A DNA stretch of 21,859 bases. Origin: a virus. The translations under genes and the position numbers were made by a program. Where the stretch lies: positions 1 to 21,859 of the IMG/VR virus record IMGVR_UViG_3300033571_029222; one strand, written 5' to 3'. The notes under the pieces were generated by a model. The model was not told the origin of the DNA and searched no databases. It was given only the letters and a program-made list of their open reading frames with translations. Below, in pieces: positions 21,693-21,859 of this stretch (positions are counted from its first letter, which is position 1; every line of letters starts with the position of its first letter).

Positions 21693-21859
21693 AGAGCCTC
21701 CAATACTTTTTTGTATGCATTCGCGTGGCGTTCTTCAACTTTCTTTAGAGCGGCGAAACGTTTTTCTGCTTTTTCTAGGATCATTTTAAAGTGTTCAGCA
21801 TGTTCACGCGATTCATTTGCTTGTTGTTTCGCTTCAAGCATAGCCTGTTCGTTACCTTC
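21689..21859 (-). CDS. Partial rubrerythrin-like (ferritin-fold) protein, C-terminal end
   Basis: The last 56 residues of a protein entering from the right edge. Two helices are visible, with ANESREHAEHF and VEERHANAYKKVLEAL. The ExxH pattern (EERH) and the AxxY ending match the last helices of the rubrerythrin di-iron four-helix bundle, which in other organisms reduces hydrogen peroxide. Canonical rubrerythrin continues into a rubredoxin domain; here a stop overlaps the start of a separate rubredoxin. The assignment rests on a short piece and on this neighbour. Confidence 0.65.
   Translation of the reverse strand, partial: EGNEQAMLEAKQQANESREHAEHFKMILEKAEKRFAALKKVEERHANAYKKVLEAL

Overview
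The window looks like part of the genome of an AT-rich, aquatic T4-superfamily myovirus. It carries a T4-type replication and recombination set: family B DNA polymerase (gp43-like), UvsX recombinase and gp41-like helicase. Two sites match the T4 late promoter TATAAATA exactly, and a cluster of genes recalls marine T4-like phages (small LSm-like protein before the polymerase, MazG-like pyrophosphohydrolases, dCMP deaminase). All recognised genes lie on the minus strand, so transcription runs from right to left. Most neighbours overlap by 1 to 16 bases or are separated by fewer than 40. The host cannot be named from the sequence; no photosynthesis genes, tRNAs, CRISPR arrays or insertion sequences were seen.

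Right part (about 14.2-21.9 kb), metabolism and replication. In transcription order: the end of a rubrerythrin-like ferritin-fold protein, a separate rubredoxin, dCMP deaminase, a small protein with a twin-arginine-like leader, an AbrB/MazE-like domain fused to a MazG-type pyrophosphohydrolase, a second MazG-like protein, a 75-residue unknown, an LSm-like protein, DNA polymerase, UvsX, a 122-residue unknown overlapping uvsX, and the helicase, which starts with TTG.

Middle (about 11.5-14.2 kb), late genes. A perfect TATAAATA overlaps the helicase stop codon and precedes a 359-residue protein (possibly nuclease-like), a 412-residue protein with nucleotidyltransferase/ligase-like motifs, and a 103-residue protein.

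Island (about 3.8-11.5 kb), glycan genes. Nine genes encode sugar-nucleotide and glycan modification: glycosyltransferase-like proteins, an RmlB-type 4,6-dehydratase, a sugar C-methyltransferase, a second methyltransferase, an APH/LicA-like kinase and a nucleotidyltransferase-HAD fusion. Together they could build and attach a modified sugar or phospho-substituent to DNA, virion or host envelope.

Left part (1-3.8 kb), late genes. A second perfect TATAAATA precedes a 902-residue multidomain protein (NMNAT-like nucleotidyltransferase, P-loop kinase, several small domains), then a small basic Cys-containing protein and a partial repeat-rich virion protein. A 104-residue ORF with a strong ribosome-binding site lies out of frame inside the 902-residue gene.

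Main idea from the hunt: four proteins flanking the glycan island begin with a peptide like the T4 capsid-targeting sequence (M-K-x-Y/F-x-D/E-F-I/L-x-E). The 902-residue protein repeats similar segments between its domains. This suggests a set of late proteins packaged in the head, trimmed by a gp21-like protease and delivered with the DNA, including an NMNAT/kinase polyprotein and a ligase-like enzyme.
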